NCBI RefSeq assembly: GCF_010993775.1
Contig: NZ_WOTO01000006.1
Span: 143,273 to 207,272 of the forward strand
Direction: 5' to 3'
From: Fodinicola feengrottensis
GTDB lineage: Bacteria > Actinomycetota > Actinomycetes > Mycobacteriales > HKI-0501
DNA length: 64,000 bases
How positions within the stretch are numbered: position 1 is the stretch's first letter; the number at the start of each line of letters is the position of its first letter. The notes below the pieces were generated by a model that searched no databases, was not told where the DNA came from, and worked only from the letters and a program-made list of their open reading frames with translations. Both the position numbers and the translations under genes were made by a program. This document shows positions 41,025-52,109 of this stretch, in pieces.

Positions 41025-42385
41025 ATGCGTGGCAGGTGGCGACAGGCCGGCCGTCGGTCGATTGTCTGGATCGGAGCAGGTGTCCTCGCGATCGCCGCAG
41101 GGCTCACTGGTGGGTCCAGTTCGGCTACCGCACAGCAAAACGCCGACGTGCCTGTCCCGTTCACTTGCCACTTCCCTTCCGGGACACAGCCATCCGGGAC
41201 ACAGCCAGTGGCCGCGCGGGTGGCGGTTACCCTGCCGGGGGCCGGCGCGGTCGGACAGCCCATTCAGCCGAGCGGGATTCGGCTCAGCCTGACGGTGCCG
41301 GCCGCCACCGGCATCGCCAGTGGCTCGACCGCGCGCGAGCGCGCAGTTGACAGTGGTGCCAGCGATCGCGGGGATCGGGGCTCGTACGACCTGGACTTTC
41401 CCGGCCACCCCCACGACAACGGCCGTGCCGCCGGCGACCGGCGAGTCGGCGCCGCCCAGTGGTGATATCGGCTGGGAAGCGAACGGAAAAGCGCAGCCGG
41501 TGACGTCCGCCGTTCCCGGTCGACTGTCCTTTGTGGCCACCCAGCTGACTCTCACCTTTTCCTCAGCAGGGGCCAAAGACACCCAGGTCATGTGTACGAC
41601 GACGGATGACTCCGGTACGCAGCTGGCGTCCTTGCCGGTGGCCGCGACCCAGAACAGTGCCGGCTCTGGCATTTCACGATTGCCCGGCGGGGCCGCTGAA
41701 AGTCGGCGCGGCCGGTACGCACAAGTCCGCCGCCGGCCGGTTGGACGACGAGCCCAATTCGACGCCCGCTTCGGCCTACCTCGTCGGCTATTCCGACGTA
41801 CAAAAGCTTAACGGGGCCGCCTTGGTCGGCCCGGGGTTGATCGACCTCAAAATCTTCGACGCGACCTTCGACCCGGTCACCGGCGATGTGGACGTGGTCG
41901 CCAACGGGCAGTTGACGCTGCCACCGGCCAAAAGCACCTTCCTGACCTTCGGCTTCATGCCGACGGCGGCGACTATGCAACTCACGCAGGTCGGGATCAT
42001 GGTCATTAAGACCCATTCCGCGGCACAACCGGACGGCACGTACATCACTACCACCGTTTCGACCGTGCAGATGTCCTTGCGGATTTACGAGGTGAAGGTC
42101 AATGGCACTTCCCTTGATGTGGGACCAAACTGTCACACCTTCGAGAACCTGTTCCTGACATTGAACGCGGAAGGTGACTACGCGGCCGACACCGGCGGCA
42201 CTTTCGCCGGAACCGTGACGATCCCACGGTTCGCCGACTGCGGGGTGGGGGAGGACCTGGACGGGTTGTTCACCGCGTCCATTTCCGGGCCGGGCAACTT
42301 CATGCGCATGACCCAGGGGCCGGGTTGTTTCCCAGTGCCGGTGCCATACCAGTGCCCGCCGGTTATCCCGGAACCCAAGCGTTGA
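41025..42385 (+). CDS. Secreted protein with DUF6801-like N-terminal part (frameshifted)
   Basis: About 450 residues exported by a signal peptide (RSIVWIGAGVLAIAAGLTGG). The first half has a DUF6801-like pattern (VPFTCHFPSGTQP, RVAVTLPGAGAVGQPIQPSG, SFVATQLTLTFSSAG). The second half (GQLTLPPAKSTFLTFGFMPT, VQMSLRIYEVKVNGTSLDVG, FAGTVTIPRFADCG) closely resembles the separate protein at 52110-52745 in the same locus. Breaks near 41340 and 41670. ATG 41025 after GGCAGGTGT. It ends 22 bases before yrbE4A and is probably in the same transcript, suggesting an accessory surface component of the Mce system. Confidence 0.75.
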
Positions 42386-42407
42386 AAGCCCACCGGAGGA
42401 CATCGCG

Positions 42408-43280
42408 ATGACAACCCAGACGCAGCCGCCCGCGGGGCGCCCGCCCGGTGCTTCGGCGCCGCCGCGCCGCCGCCGCGCCGCGACTGGGGCGAGATTCCGG
42501 TGCTGGGCAAGGCCGTCGGCGGGATGCGCCAGACCGGCCGACTGTTCGCGCTCGGTGGCAGCGTGGCGAGGCTGTTTTTTTCAAGCGGCCGTTCCAAACC
42601 CGCGAGTTCATCGAGCAGTTCTGGTTCATCGCGAGCGTGACGATCCTGCCGACCGCTTTGGTGTCCATTCCGTTCGGCGCGGTGATCGCTCTGCACCTGG
42701 GATCGCTGACCCAGCAGATTCGGCGGCGGAGAGTTTCACCGGCGCCGCGAGTGTGCTGGCGATCATCCAGCAGGCGAGTCCTTTGGTGACAGCGCTGCTG
42801 ATCGCCGGCGCCGGTGGGTCCGCGATGTGCGCGGATCTCGGTGCCCGTACGATCCGCGAGGAAATCGCCGCGATGGAGGTGCTGGCGGTGTCGCCGGTCC
42901 AGCGGCTAGTGGTGCCGCGGGTTTTGGCCTGCATGTTGGTCGCTGTCCTGCTGAACGGCATGGTTTCGGTGGTCGGCGTGTTGGGTGGCTATTTCTTCAA
43001 TGTCATCATGCAGGGCGGCACTCCGGGCGCGTACCTGGCGAGTTTCTCTTCGCTGGCGCAGCTGCCGGATTTGTGGATTAGCGAGATCAAGGCGCTGATC
43101 TTCGGTTATATTGCCGGAGTAGTGGCCGCGTACCGGGGACTGAATCCGCGTGGTGGCCCGAAAGGTGTCGGTGACGACGCGGTGAACCAGTCGGTGGTCA
43201 TCACGTTTCTGCTGCTGTTCTTCGTGAACCTGATCCTGACCGCGATCTACCTGCAGATCGTTCCGCCGAAGGGTGGCTGA
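42408..43280 (+). CDS. yrbE4A: Mce-associated permease YrbE4A-like (frameshifted)
   Basis: MlaE-family integral membrane permease of the Mce lipid importer. About 290 residues. The family core is VTALLIAGAGGSAMCADLGA followed by TIREEIAAMEVL, and the C-terminus ends IYLQIVPPKGG. ATG 42408 is seven bases after CCGGAGGA. Breaks near 42480, in a T7 run at 42574-42580 and near 42722. The N-terminal Pro/Arg-rich extension is not conserved. First of two permeases, which with the MceG ATPase (not in this window) would drive import through MceA-F. Confidence 0.93.
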   Translation: MTTQTQPPAGRPPGASAPPRRRRAATGARFRCWARPSAGCARPADCSRSVAAWRGCFFQAAVPNPRVHRAVLVHRERDDPADRFGVHSVRRGDRSAPGIADPADSAAESFTGAASVLAIIQQASPLVTALLIAGAGGSAMCADLGARTIREEIAAMEVLAVSPVQRLVVPRVLACMLVAVLLNGMVSVVGVLGGYFFNVIMQGGTPGAYLASFSSLAQLPDLWISEIKALIFGYIAGVVAAYRGLNPRGGPKGVGDDAVNQSVVITFLLLFFVNLILTAIYLQIVPPKGG

Positions 43281-43283
43281 GCA

Positions 43284-44131
43284 ATGGCGAATCCCTACGC
43301 GAGCGATCAGGGAACGGGGTTCCTGGATCGTCGGCTGGCGTGGTTGGACGCTTTGGGCGACCAGCTGATTTTCTATGTCAAGGCGATCGGGTGGACGCCA
43401 CGTACGGTCCATCGCTACACCCGCGAGATCATCCGGCTGCTGGCCGAGGTGAGTTTTGGCAGCGGTGCCCTTGGTGTTATTGGTGGCACGATCGGCGTGA
43501 TGGTCGCGATGACCCTTTTCACCGGCACGGTGGTGGGTTTGCAGGGCTATGCGGCGCTGAACCAGATCGGCACCGCGGCTTTCACCGGCTTCATCTCGGC
43601 GTATTTCAACACTCGCGAGATCGCGCCGCTGGTCGCGGGCCTGGCACTGTCGGCCACCGTCGGCGCCGGTTTCACCGCGCAGCTTGGCGCGATGCGGATC
43701 TCCGAGGAAGTGGACGCGCTGGAGGTGATGGGCCTGCCGAGCGTGCCCTATCTTGTCACCACTCGGATTCTGGCCGGCGCGCGATCGCGATCGTGCCGCT
43801 CTACGCGCTCGGGCTGCTCACCTCTTACGCCGCCTCCAGGGCCATCACGGTCTTCGGTGACGGCCAGTCCGCCGGCACGTACGACCACTATTTCACCCTC
43901 TTCTTACCCCCTGAAGACGTCCTCTGGTCCTTTATGAAAGTGCTCATCTTCAGCGTGATGGTGATCCTCGCGCATTGTTATTACGGCTACCGGGCCAGCG
44001 GCGGACCGGCGGGTGTGGGCATCGCGGTAGGCCGGGCCGTACGCACCGCCATTGTCACCATCAGCATCACCGATTTCTTCCTGAGCCTCGCGATCTGGGG
44101 AGCCACCACGACGGTGAAGGTCGCCGGATGA
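43284..44131 (+). CDS. yrbE4B: Mce-associated permease YrbE4B-like (frameshifted)
   Basis: Second MlaE-family permease. FTAQLGAMRISEEVDALEVM is the diagnostic stretch that contacts the ATPase, and ALSATVGAGFTAQ precedes it. The break near 43780 divides the protein before AIAIVPLYALGLL. About 282 residues. ATG 43284 lies three bases after the yrbE4A stop, and the stop overlaps the mceA start by four bases, so translation is coupled along the operon. Confidence 0.93.
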
Positions 44132-45392
44132 GGCGCGGTTGGTCCAAAACCGGACGCCGCCTGGTCGGGGTGGCGTTCCTGCTGGTGTTCGTGTTGCTGG
44201 CCAGCCTCTCGGTGGCGGTTTTTACCAGAAAGCGTTCAGTTCGGCGCTTTCGGTGACGTTGTTGGCTGGTACGGCTGGAAACCAGATGCACCGGGACGCA
44301 GACGTGAAGGTCCGTGGAGTGGTGGTCGGGCAGGTGCGGCAGATTTCCAGCGATGGCAGCCAAGCCCGGCTGCGGCTGGCCATCGACCCGCAGTACGTGC
44401 CGATGCTGCCGGCCAACGTGACCGCGCAGTTGTTGCCGACTTCGCTTTTCGGGGACCGGTACGTAGCGCTGCTGATCCCGGCCACGCCCAGCCCGGAAAA
44501 GCTCAGCGACGGCGCCACCATCGACCTGGATCGCAGCGCGGCGGCGATCCAGTTGGACAAGGTGCTCGGCGACATGCTGCCGCTGCTGACTGCGGTGCAG
44601 CCGGAGAAGCTGGCCGAGACGTTGACGGCGATTTCGCAGGCACTGCAAGGAAGAGGGCCGCAGCTCGGGCGTACGCTCGTCCAGCTCGACGACTACCTGA
44701 CGAAATTCAATCCGCAGCTCCCCGACCTCACTAACGACATCCATGAATTGGTGACGGTCGCCGACGCGTACGCGTCAGCCGCGCCGGACATCGTGGACGC
44801 GCTGAACGATTTCAGTGTCACCACCCAGACAATCCTGGACCAGCGGACGAACCTGGAGACGCTCTACCAGTCGGTGACCTCGACCTCCGCCGACCTGGAG
44901 ACCTTTCTGAGCAGGAACAAGAACACCATCATCCGGCTGTCCGCGAACTCTCGGGTGGCCCTGCAGATCCTGGCGAAATACTCGCCGGAATATCCGTGCG
45001 TGCTCGCCGAGATGGCCGCTTTCGTGCCGGTGATGGACAAAGTTCTGGGAAAGGGCACCAACCAGCCGGGCCTGCACGTCAAGATCGACTCGGTGCCGTC
45101 GCGTGGCCGTTACCTGCCTGGCAAGGACACCCCCACGTATTCCGGCGGCGGTCAGCCACATTGCTATCCGACCGACCGGCCTTTCACCGCGACCGGTGTG
45201 GGGTCGCCGCAAACGCCGCCGACGGTGAGTACGACCAATGGCGGCCTGGGCCTGCCGAACTCGGCCACCGAGAACCAGTTCGTGAACGAGCTGGTGGCAC
45301 CTCAGGTCGGGCAGTCGCCGTCGCAGCTGCCGGACTGGAGCAGCGTGTTGGTCGGCCCGATCTACCGCGGCGCGGAGGTGACGCTGCAATGA
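44128..45392 (+). CDS. mceA: Mce family protein MceA (frameshifted)
   Basis: First of six MCE proteins that form the lipid-conducting tunnel across the actinobacterial envelope. N-terminal membrane anchor (VAFLLVFVLLASLSVA), MCE domain with AGNQMHRDADVKVRGVVVGQ, then a long helical needle (ISQALQGRGPQLGRTLVQLD onward) and a hydrophilic C-terminus. The frame breaks in the T5 run near 44219 (SVAV / FYQKAF). About 420 residues. Overlaps yrbE4B and mceB by ATGA junctions. Confidence 0.93.
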
Positions 45393-46447
45393 GACGACCC
45401 AGTCTTACCGGAGCACTGGTCAAAAGCGGCTTGTTCACGCTGGTGACCTTGGTGGCGACCGGCATTCTGGCACTGACCATCGTGAACGGGAATCTCGGTG
45501 GCGGCACGGACTATGCGGCGAAGTTCACCGATGTCACCGGCCTGCAGGTGGGGGACACAGTGCGGATCGCCGGGGTTCGGGTCGGCCAGGTCGAGTCGAT
45601 CCAGATCGCCGACCGACGGCTCGCGCAGGTCCGGTTCTCGGTGGACCCGGGCCGTCGGCTGCCGGTTTCGGTAACGGCGGCCATCAAAAATATGAACCTG
45701 CTGGGCCAGCGCTATATCGACCTGGCTCGCGGCACCGGGCCGGTGGACGAGGTGATGGCGCCAGGTGGCCTGATCCCGGTCACCCAGACCACCCCGGCGC
45801 TGGACCTGACCGCGCTTTTCAATGGTTTCCAGCCACTTTTCCAGGCCCTGTCGCCAGAAGACGTGAATAAGCTGTCCAACGAGATCGTTCAGGTGTTGCA
45901 GGGCGACGGGACCACGGTGACCAGCCTGGTCGCCAGCACCGCCACGCTGACCACCGCGCTTGCCAGTAAGGACCAGGTTATCGGCCAGGTGATTGACAAT
46001 CTGAACGCGGTGCTGAACACCATCAACTCGCGTGGTGGGCAATTGACTGACCTGATCGTCACGTTGCAACAACTGGTTTCTGGGTTGGCGGCGGACCGCG
46101 CACCCATTGGCGACGCGGTCAGCGGCATCGCCGACCTGACCACCAGCACCGCCGGCCTGCTGCAGTTGGGCCGCGCACCGCTGAAGAGCGACATCGCCTC
46201 GCTCGGCAGACTTTCCGGTACGTTGGCCAGCAACACCCCGGAGCTCAACTCCTTCCTGACGAACCTGCCGGTGAAGTTCGGTCGGATCGGCACCCTCGCG
46301 TCGTACGGTTCCTGGCTGAATTTCTACCTCTGCTCGGCCACCGTGACCGGACTGTCCACATCGGACGGCAGCCAGCCGCCGACCGGACGGCCGATCAAGG
46401 ACGGCCGTTGCCTCGCTCAGCAGGGCCCGGCGGTGGGAACGCCGTGA
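45389..46447 (+). CDS. mceB: Mce family protein MceB
   Basis: 352 residues, intact. N-terminal membrane helix (LVKSGLFTLVTLVATGILAL), MCE domain (TDVTGLQVGDTVRIAGVRVG then RYIDLARG), long helical region rich in Leu/Ser/Asn/Gln, and a C-terminal Cys (FYLCSATV). ATG 45389 overlaps the mceA TGA. It serves as the undamaged reference for the frames of the other mce genes. Substrate of this Mce system is unknown: fatty acids, sterols and other lipids are known for related systems. Confidence 0.94.
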   Translation: MRRPSLTGALVKSGLFTLVTLVATGILALTIVNGNLGGGTDYAAKFTDVTGLQVGDTVRIAGVRVGQVESIQIADRRLAQVRFSVDPGRRLPVSVTAAIKNMNLLGQRYIDLARGTGPVDEVMAPGGLIPVTQTTPALDLTALFNGFQPLFQALSPEDVNKLSNEIVQVLQGDGTTVTSLVASTATLTTALASKDQVIGQVIDNLNAVLNTINSRGGQLTDLIVTLQQLVSGLAADRAPIGDAVSGIADLTTSTAGLLQLGRAPLKSDIASLGRLSGTLASNTPELNSFLTNLPVKFGRIGTLASYGSWLNFYLCSATVTGLSTSDGSQPPTGRPIKDGRCLAQQGPAVGTP

Positions 46448-47461
46448 AGCCACTGCGAGAGCGTAATCCGATAGCGGTCGCGTTGGTCGGCGTGGTCGCG
46501 ATGGCGCTGATCGGGCTGCTCACCTTCTACTGGAACGACCTGCCGGTAGTGGGAGCTGGTACGGCGTACAGCGCCGATTTCAGTGAGGCCGCTGGCCTCA
46601 AACCGGGGGGACGACGTGCTCGTCGCCGGGGTAAAAGTGGGTGACGTGACCGACGACGTACGGCTGGACGGCGCCCAGGTGAAGGCGACCTTCCGGGTGA
46701 AGAACGCGTGGGTGGGCAACGCCAGCACGGTGGCGATCAAGATCAAGACGTTGCTGGGCGCCAAATTCCTCTCTGTCGACCCGCTCGGGGCGAAGGACCA
46801 GGACCCGTCGGCGACGATCCCGCGGGCCCGTACGGTCTCGCCTTTCGACGTGGTGCAGGCATTCAACGGCCTGTCGGCCACTGTCGGGGCGATCGACACG
46901 GACCAGCTGGCGGCGAGCTTTCAGGCTATTTCCAGCGCTTTCGCTGGCGCGCCACACCGTACGTACGCTCAGCGGTGACCGGGCTGGCCGCGCTGTCCAC
47001 CACGATCGCTTCCCGGGACGCGCAACTGGCCCAGCTGCTGGCCAACACCCGCCAGATCACCGGCACTTTGGCCGCCAACAACAGCGAATTCGACGCGCTG
47101 CTTGCCGATGGCAACCTGTTGTTGAACGAGCTGGCCCAGCGGCGCACCGCGATTGGCCAACTGCTCACCGGCACCCAGTCGCTGGCCACCCAGATTTCCG
47201 GCCTGGTGAGGGACAACGAGACCCCAACTCGGGCCGACGCTGCAGTCGTTGAACACGGTTTTGTCGGTCCTGAAACAGAATCAGGCCAACCTGAACCAGG
47301 CTCTCGCGCTGGCCGGCCCGTACTACCGGCTGATCGGCAACACGATGGGCAGTGGCCACTGGCTGGACTCGTACGTGTGCGGGGTCGTGCCGCCGTCGTA
47401 CCTGCCGCCGGGCAGCGGACCGCCGACTGGCTGCGAGCCGCCCAAAAACGGAGGCAACTGA
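46444..47461 (+). CDS. mceC: Mce family protein MceC (frameshifted)
   Basis: MCE protein with N-terminal helix (PIAVALVGVVAMALIGLLTF) and the domain SADFSEAAGLKPGG / DDVLVAGVKVGDV. Breaks occur at a G6 run (~46612), near 46960 (SSAFAG / PPYVRSAV) and in a C4 run (~47225); the frames then join through SLNTVLSVLKQNQANLNQAL to PPKNGGN. About 340 residues. GTG 46444 overlaps the mceB end. The C-terminal CGVVPP motif is shared with MceB and MceD relatives. Confidence 0.92.
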
Positions 47462-48535
47462 TGACCGCCGGAAGATGGCGGGTGCTGGCCGCCGCCGGGG
47501 TCGTGGTGCTGCTCGTGCTGACCGCCGCGGTGTGGTGGGTCTTCGCTGACGTCAAAGCGAAACACATCACCGCCTATTTCACCCAGACGGTCGGCGTCTA
47601 TCCCGGGTCGGACCTGCGCATTCTCGGCGTACGAGTGGGCACGGTGAACACGGTGACCCCGGCTGGCACCGAGGTGCGGGTCACCATGACCCTCGACGGC
47701 GACGTGGACGCGCCGGCGGCCAACGCCGGCGCGGTGGTCGTGTCGCCGAGCGTGGTCGCGGACCGTTACGTGCAGCTCAGCCCGGCCTACACCGGTGGCG
47801 CTCCGATGTCGGACGGCGCCGTCATTCCGATCACGAGAACGGCTACCCCGCTGGAAATCGACCAGCTTTATGCCAGCCTGACGAAGTTGTCCGACGCGCT
47901 CGGACCGCACGGCGCGAACTCCAAAGGCGCGCTTTCGGACTTGCTGAACACATCGGCGGCCAACCTCGACGGCAACGGTGCCGCGCTGGGCACGATGATC
48001 TCCCAGCTCGGTAAGGCCACCCGGACCCTCGCCGGTTCCAAGGACGATTTCTTCGGCACCGTGACCAACCTGCAGCAGTTCACCGGCATGCTCCGAGACA
48101 ACGACGCGAATGTCCGTGCTGTGCAACAACAACTCGCGACGGTCGGCGGGTTCCTCGCGGCTGATCGGCAGGATCTGTCGAACGCGCTGAAGACATTGGC
48201 GACCGCGCTGACCCAGATTCGTTCGTACGTTTATCCAGACCCACCGGGACGCGCTCAAGTCCAGTGTGGACGGTCTCGCCCAGATCACCGCGATCCTGGT
48301 CGCGCAACGGGCGTCGCTGGCCGAGACGCTGGACACCGCGCCGCTCGCGTTGACCAACCTGGCGGCCGCGTACAACCCGAACACCCACACGCTGGACGGC
48401 CGGGCCAACCTGAACGAGATCAGCATGGGACCACAGCCATCGCAGCTCACCCCGGTGCCGGCCGGCAAGAGCCCGGCGCTGCCGCTGCCGTTGCCCACGG
48501 TTGGCCAGGCCTACGGCTCGGGAGGCGCGAAATGA
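47461..48535 (+). CDS. mceD: Mce family protein MceD (frameshifted)
   Basis: N-terminal helix (VLAAAGVVVLLVLTAAVW), MCE domain (AYFTQTVGVYPGSDLRILGV then VVADRYVQLSP), and helical needle. The frame breaks near 48240 (RSYVY / DGLAQITAIL). About 358 residues. ATG 47461 overlaps the mceC TGA by one base; the stop forms an ATGA with mceE. The C-terminal tail is Pro/Leu-rich. Confidence 0.93.
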
Positions 48536-49803
48536 CCGCCGGTACGCTTCGAAAACTCTCCGTCCTGCTGGTGGCGGTGCTGGCTGGCGCCCTGCTGGCC
48601 AGCTGCGGATCGGGCGGTTACAAGGGAATCTACGACCTACCGCTGCCCGGCGGCGCGGACCTGGGTGCCCACCCGTACCGCATTACAGCACAGTTCGCCG
48701 ACGTGCTGGATCTGGTGCCGCAGTCCGCGGTGAAGGTCAACGAGGTGGCGGTCGGCCGGGTGGAGAGCATCGACCTGCCGACCAACGGTTGGACCGCGAA
48801 TCTCACCTTGCTGATCAACGCGAATGTGAAGCTGCCCGCGGATTCTTATGCCTGGCTGGAACAAAGCAGCCTGCTGGGGGAGAAGTATGTGGAGCTGGGT
48901 GCGCCGCCCGGCCAGCCGGGCACCGGCCGGCTGGTGAACAACGCGACGATTCCCTTGGATCGTACGAATCGGAACCCCTCCGTCGAGGAGGTGTTGGGCG
49001 CGCTGTCGATGCTGCTCAACGGCGGCGGGATCGGGCAGATCCAGACCATCACCCGCGAGCTGAATTCGGCTTTGTCCGGCAACGAGCCGCAGATCCGTTC
49101 CCTGCTGGCGAATCTCAACACTCTCGCCACTTCGCTGAACGCACATCGCCAGGACATCACCGACGCGTTGACCGCATTGGACAAGTTGTCCCACACGTTG
49201 GCGAACCAGCGGCAGGAAATCAGCAGGGGGGTGCTGCAGTCGCTGCCGCCCGGTTTGCAGGCGATCAACCAGCAGCGGCCGGACCTGGTCCGGATGTTGA
49301 CCGCGTTGAATTCGCTGTCCAGCGTCGCCGTCGACACGATCAAGCGCAGCAAGAACGACTTGGTCGCGGATCTGAAAGCGCTGGAGCCGACGTTGCGCCA
49401 GCTGGCTGCCTCGGGGCAGGCGCTGCCGCAGTCGTTGCAGGTGCTTTTCACCTATCCCTTCACGGATTACTCGCTGAACGCGATCCGCGGTGACTACCTC
49501 AACGTCTACCTGTCGGTGGTCGCCGCACCCGGGACCGTGCTGATCCCACCGGTGTTGCCAGCCGCTCCTACCGACCCGAATCCCAGCAACGCGGCGAACA
49601 ACGCGGTGCCGCTGCCACTGCCGCCGGTGAATCCAACGACCACCGGCCAAACTTTCGGCCCACCCAGCCAATCTCCACCGGGCCGCCCCGGTGGCAAGCC
49701 CAAACCGTCCGGTTCAGGCTCCTCGTCGCCCTCCGGATCGGCACCGTCGTCCGGCTCGCCGTCCCCATCCGGTGGCAGCCCGAGTCCCACCGGGAGCCCG
49801 TGA
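48532..49803 (+). CDS. mceE: Mce family lipoprotein MceE (LprK/LprN-like)
   Basis: 423 residues, intact. Signal peptide with lipobox LLASCGSG (Cys 25), so it is the lipid-anchored member of the Mce six, as in other mce operons. MCE domain: TAQFADVLDLVPQSAVKVNE and SSLLGEKYVELG. Long helical part, then a Pro/Ser/Gly-rich tail of ~100 residues (SGSGSSSPSGSAPSSGSPSP). ATG 48532 overlaps mceD; its stop abuts mceF. The low-complexity tail is longer than usual in the family. Confidence 0.94.
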   Translation: MTAGTLRKLSVLLVAVLAGALLASCGSGGYKGIYDLPLPGGADLGAHPYRITAQFADVLDLVPQSAVKVNEVAVGRVESIDLPTNGWTANLTLLINANVKLPADSYAWLEQSSLLGEKYVELGAPPGQPGTGRLVNNATIPLDRTNRNPSVEEVLGALSMLLNGGGIGQIQTITRELNSALSGNEPQIRSLLANLNTLATSLNAHRQDITDALTALDKLSHTLANQRQEISRGVLQSLPPGLQAINQQRPDLVRMLTALNSLSSVAVDTIKRSKNDLVADLKALEPTLRQLAASGQALPQSLQVLFTYPFTDYSLNAIRGDYLNVYLSVVAAPGTVLIPPVLPAAPTDPNPSNAANNAVPLPLPPVNPTTTGQTFGPPSQSPPGRPGGKPKPSGSGSSSPSGSAPSSGSPSPSGGSPSPTGSP

Positions 49804-51033
49804 TGTTGACCGTTGGAGTACGGGGGCGAAAGTCATCGCCTTCGCGGTGATCGCGGTGCTGGTCATCGCTTTCGTCGGCTATCGGTACGCCGGCCTCGGC
49901 CCGCTGGTGGGTCTGCGCGGCTATTATGACGTGACGGTGAATCTGCCGTCTTCGGGCGGCATTTACACCAATGCGGACGTGACTTACCGGGGTGTTTCGA
50001 TCGGCCGGGTCGGCGAGCTTCGGCTGACTCCGGACGGTATTCAGGTCGATCTGCAAATCACCAACGGGACGGCCAATATCCCGGTGAACGCGCGGGCCGT
50101 GGTGACCAACCTGTCCGCGGTCGGTGAGCAGTATGTGGACCTGCGGCCAACCAGCGACTCCGGACCGTATCTGAGCAACGGCTCGACGATCGCGGTCGAG
50201 CAGACTCAAACTCCGATCCCGGTACAGACTTTGTTGCTGAGCGTGGACAGTTTCGCCACCTCGGTGCCGACCGAGTCGCTGCAGGTGGTGGTCAACGAAC
50301 TACACGCGGCGCTGCAGAACCAGGGGCCGAACCTGCAGATCCTGCTGGACACCACCGGCGACTTCGTGCAGGCGGCGGACCAGAACCTGCCGGCCACCTC
50401 GGCGCTGATCGTGAATGGGCGTACGGTCCTGCAAACTCAGGCGGACCAGAGCGCCGCGTTGGTGTCTTTCGGCCGGGACGCGAAACTTTTCGCGCACCAG
50501 CTGGCCACCTCCGACCCGGACCTGCGCCGGCTGATCGCGGCCGCTCCCGGTGCGGCCACCCAGATCAGCGGCCTGCTCACCGACACCGACCCGGGTTTGG
50601 GCGTGTTGCTGGCAAACCTGCTCACCACGACGAATGTCGTAGAGACCCGAACCGGCGCGCTGAACCAGCTGCTCGCATTGACCCCGACGGCCACCGCGAT
50701 CGGATCGACCGTGGTGCAAGGAAACGCGCGCTGCACCTGGGCATGGCCGTGACGTTCTTCAACCCGCTGCCATGCGTGGCGGGCTATGGCGGCACCGACT
50801 ATCGGAACGGTCTGGACACCACCCCGCAAGCACCACTTAACACCGCGGCGAAATGCACTTCTCCGGCCAGCAGTGGCATTCTCGTCCGCGGCTCCGCCCA
50901 CGCGCCGTACGGCGGGGGAGTGCCGACGGTGGTCGATCCGCCGCAGGCGCTGGCCGGCACCGCCGCCGGGTTGACCGACCCGCCGGCTCCGGTGCCGAAC
51001 AGCATGGATGGGCTGTTGGGGGTGTCGAAGTGA
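49803..51033 (+). CDS. mceF: Mce family protein MceF (frameshifted near both ends)
   Basis: N-terminal helix (AKVIAFAVIAVLVIAFVGYR), MCE domain (VTVNLPSSGGIYTNADVTYR, AVVTNLSAVGEQYVDLRP) and helical region. ATG 49803 overlaps the mceE stop, but the frame changes within the first few codons (MLTV / STGAKVIAF). A second break near 50722 leads to the C-terminus AVTFFNPLPCVAGYGGTDYR and the end GLLGVSK. About 410 residues. Together with MceA-E it should complete the heterohexameric tunnel. Confidence 0.92.
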
Positions 51034-51532
51034 GCCGTCGCTGGAAAATCGGCGTGGCCGTACTAGCTGTCGCGGTCGCCTTCGCCGGCTGGTCCGGATG
51101 GACGCTGCAGCAGGCGAACGCCAGCTCCGCCGTCCGGTACGGCCAGCTGCGGGACGGTGTTTTGAGCGCTGGCCGGCAGTCCGTGGCCACTCTCACCACG
51201 GTTCGCCGGCAGAGCCCCGAAGTGACGTGAACCGCTGGCTGTCGTGTACCACCGGCGCGCTGCACCAGGAATTGGTACGGGTAAAGGCAGACACCGTCAG
51301 CCAGCTGCGCAAAGCCAGCGCCACTGCGGTTGGCACGGTCACCGCGGCCGCGGTGGTGACGATGGACGAATCGGCCGGGACCGCCACACTTTTGACCACC
51401 GTAAGCCTGGAAATCACCCCGAGCAGCGGCTCGCCGACCACCGAGCGGCACCGCTATCGGGCCGTGCTCACCCGTGCCGGCGCCGGCTGGAAAGTCAGCT
51501 CACTCAGTCCCGTACCGACTGGGAAGGCGTGA
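51030..51532 (+). CDS. Mce-associated membrane protein 1 (Mam-like, frameshifted)
   Basis: About 167 residues: one N-terminal helix (IGVAVLAVAVAFAGWSGWTL), then a small alpha/beta domain (ATLLTTVSLEITPSS, YRAVLTRAGAGWKVSSL) of the Mce-associated membrane protein type, with the W-K-V near the end. GTG 51030 overlaps mceF. The frame breaks near 51228 (SPEVT / VNRWLSC). Mam proteins are membrane-tethered stabilisers of Mce complexes in mycobacteria; the role here is by family. Confidence 0.85.
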
Positions 51533-51533
51533 G

Positions 51534-52083
51534 ATGACCACGACAATGCAGGCTCCGGCGCAGGTGGAGCAGGAAAAGGCGCGCAAGCCCTGGGGTTTCG
51601 CGGTGCTGGTCGTGGTCATCCTGGTGGCCGTGGTCGCCGGTGGGTGGCTGCAGGTGGAAACGGCGAAGGTGCGGGGCAGCGTGGCGGCCACCAACCGGGC
51701 CGTACGCGACCCGGCCGCAGGCCAGGTCGTCGCGACCCAGCTCTCCGCTTCGGTCGCCCGGATCTTTTCCTATACCGCAACAGATCCGACGGCCACCAGC
51801 CGGTTCGCGGACCAGGCGTTGACCGGCACCGCGGCGGCTCAGTACAAGCTGCTTTTCGGCCAGGTCAGCGCGCACGCGGGGGAGCAGAAGCTAACCGTCG
51901 CGACGACGGTCGTCTCGACCGCCGTCAGCTCCCTCACCGACAACCACGTGGTTGTGCTTTTTTTTCTGCGACCAACGCGCGGCAAGGGCCGGCCAGCCGG
52001 CCACCGTCGCGGCGGCCGACCTGCTCGTCACCGCCGACCGGACGAACGGCCGGTGGCTGATCAGCGCTATCCAGGCTGTCTGA
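51534..52083 (+). CDS. Mce-associated membrane protein 2 (frameshifted)
   Basis: N-terminal helix (FAVLVVVILVAVVAGGWLQV) and a ~120-residue outer domain (ASVARIFSYTATDPTATSRF, QKLTVATTVVSTAVSSL) ending GRWLISAIQAV, as in Mam proteins. A T9 run at 51955-51963 breaks the frame after VVVLFF; the remainder reads CDQRAARAGQPATVAAADLL. ATG 51534 starts one base after the previous stop. Confidence 0.85.
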
Positions 52084-52109
52084 GCGTCCCGAGAGGAAGG
52101 AACGCGATC

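Noticed and set aside
43940..44131. Possible MceG-type ATPase in the Mce locus
   Set aside because: No Walker motifs occur between 40348 and 53993; the ATPase must be encoded elsewhere.
46708..49803. A single ~1,030-residue plus-strand frame spanning the end of mceC, mceD and mceE, suggesting a fusion protein
   Set aside because: It reads out of frame through mceC and through the end of mceD; both mceD and mceE have their own overlapping ATG starts, and MceE begins with a lipobox signal peptide.
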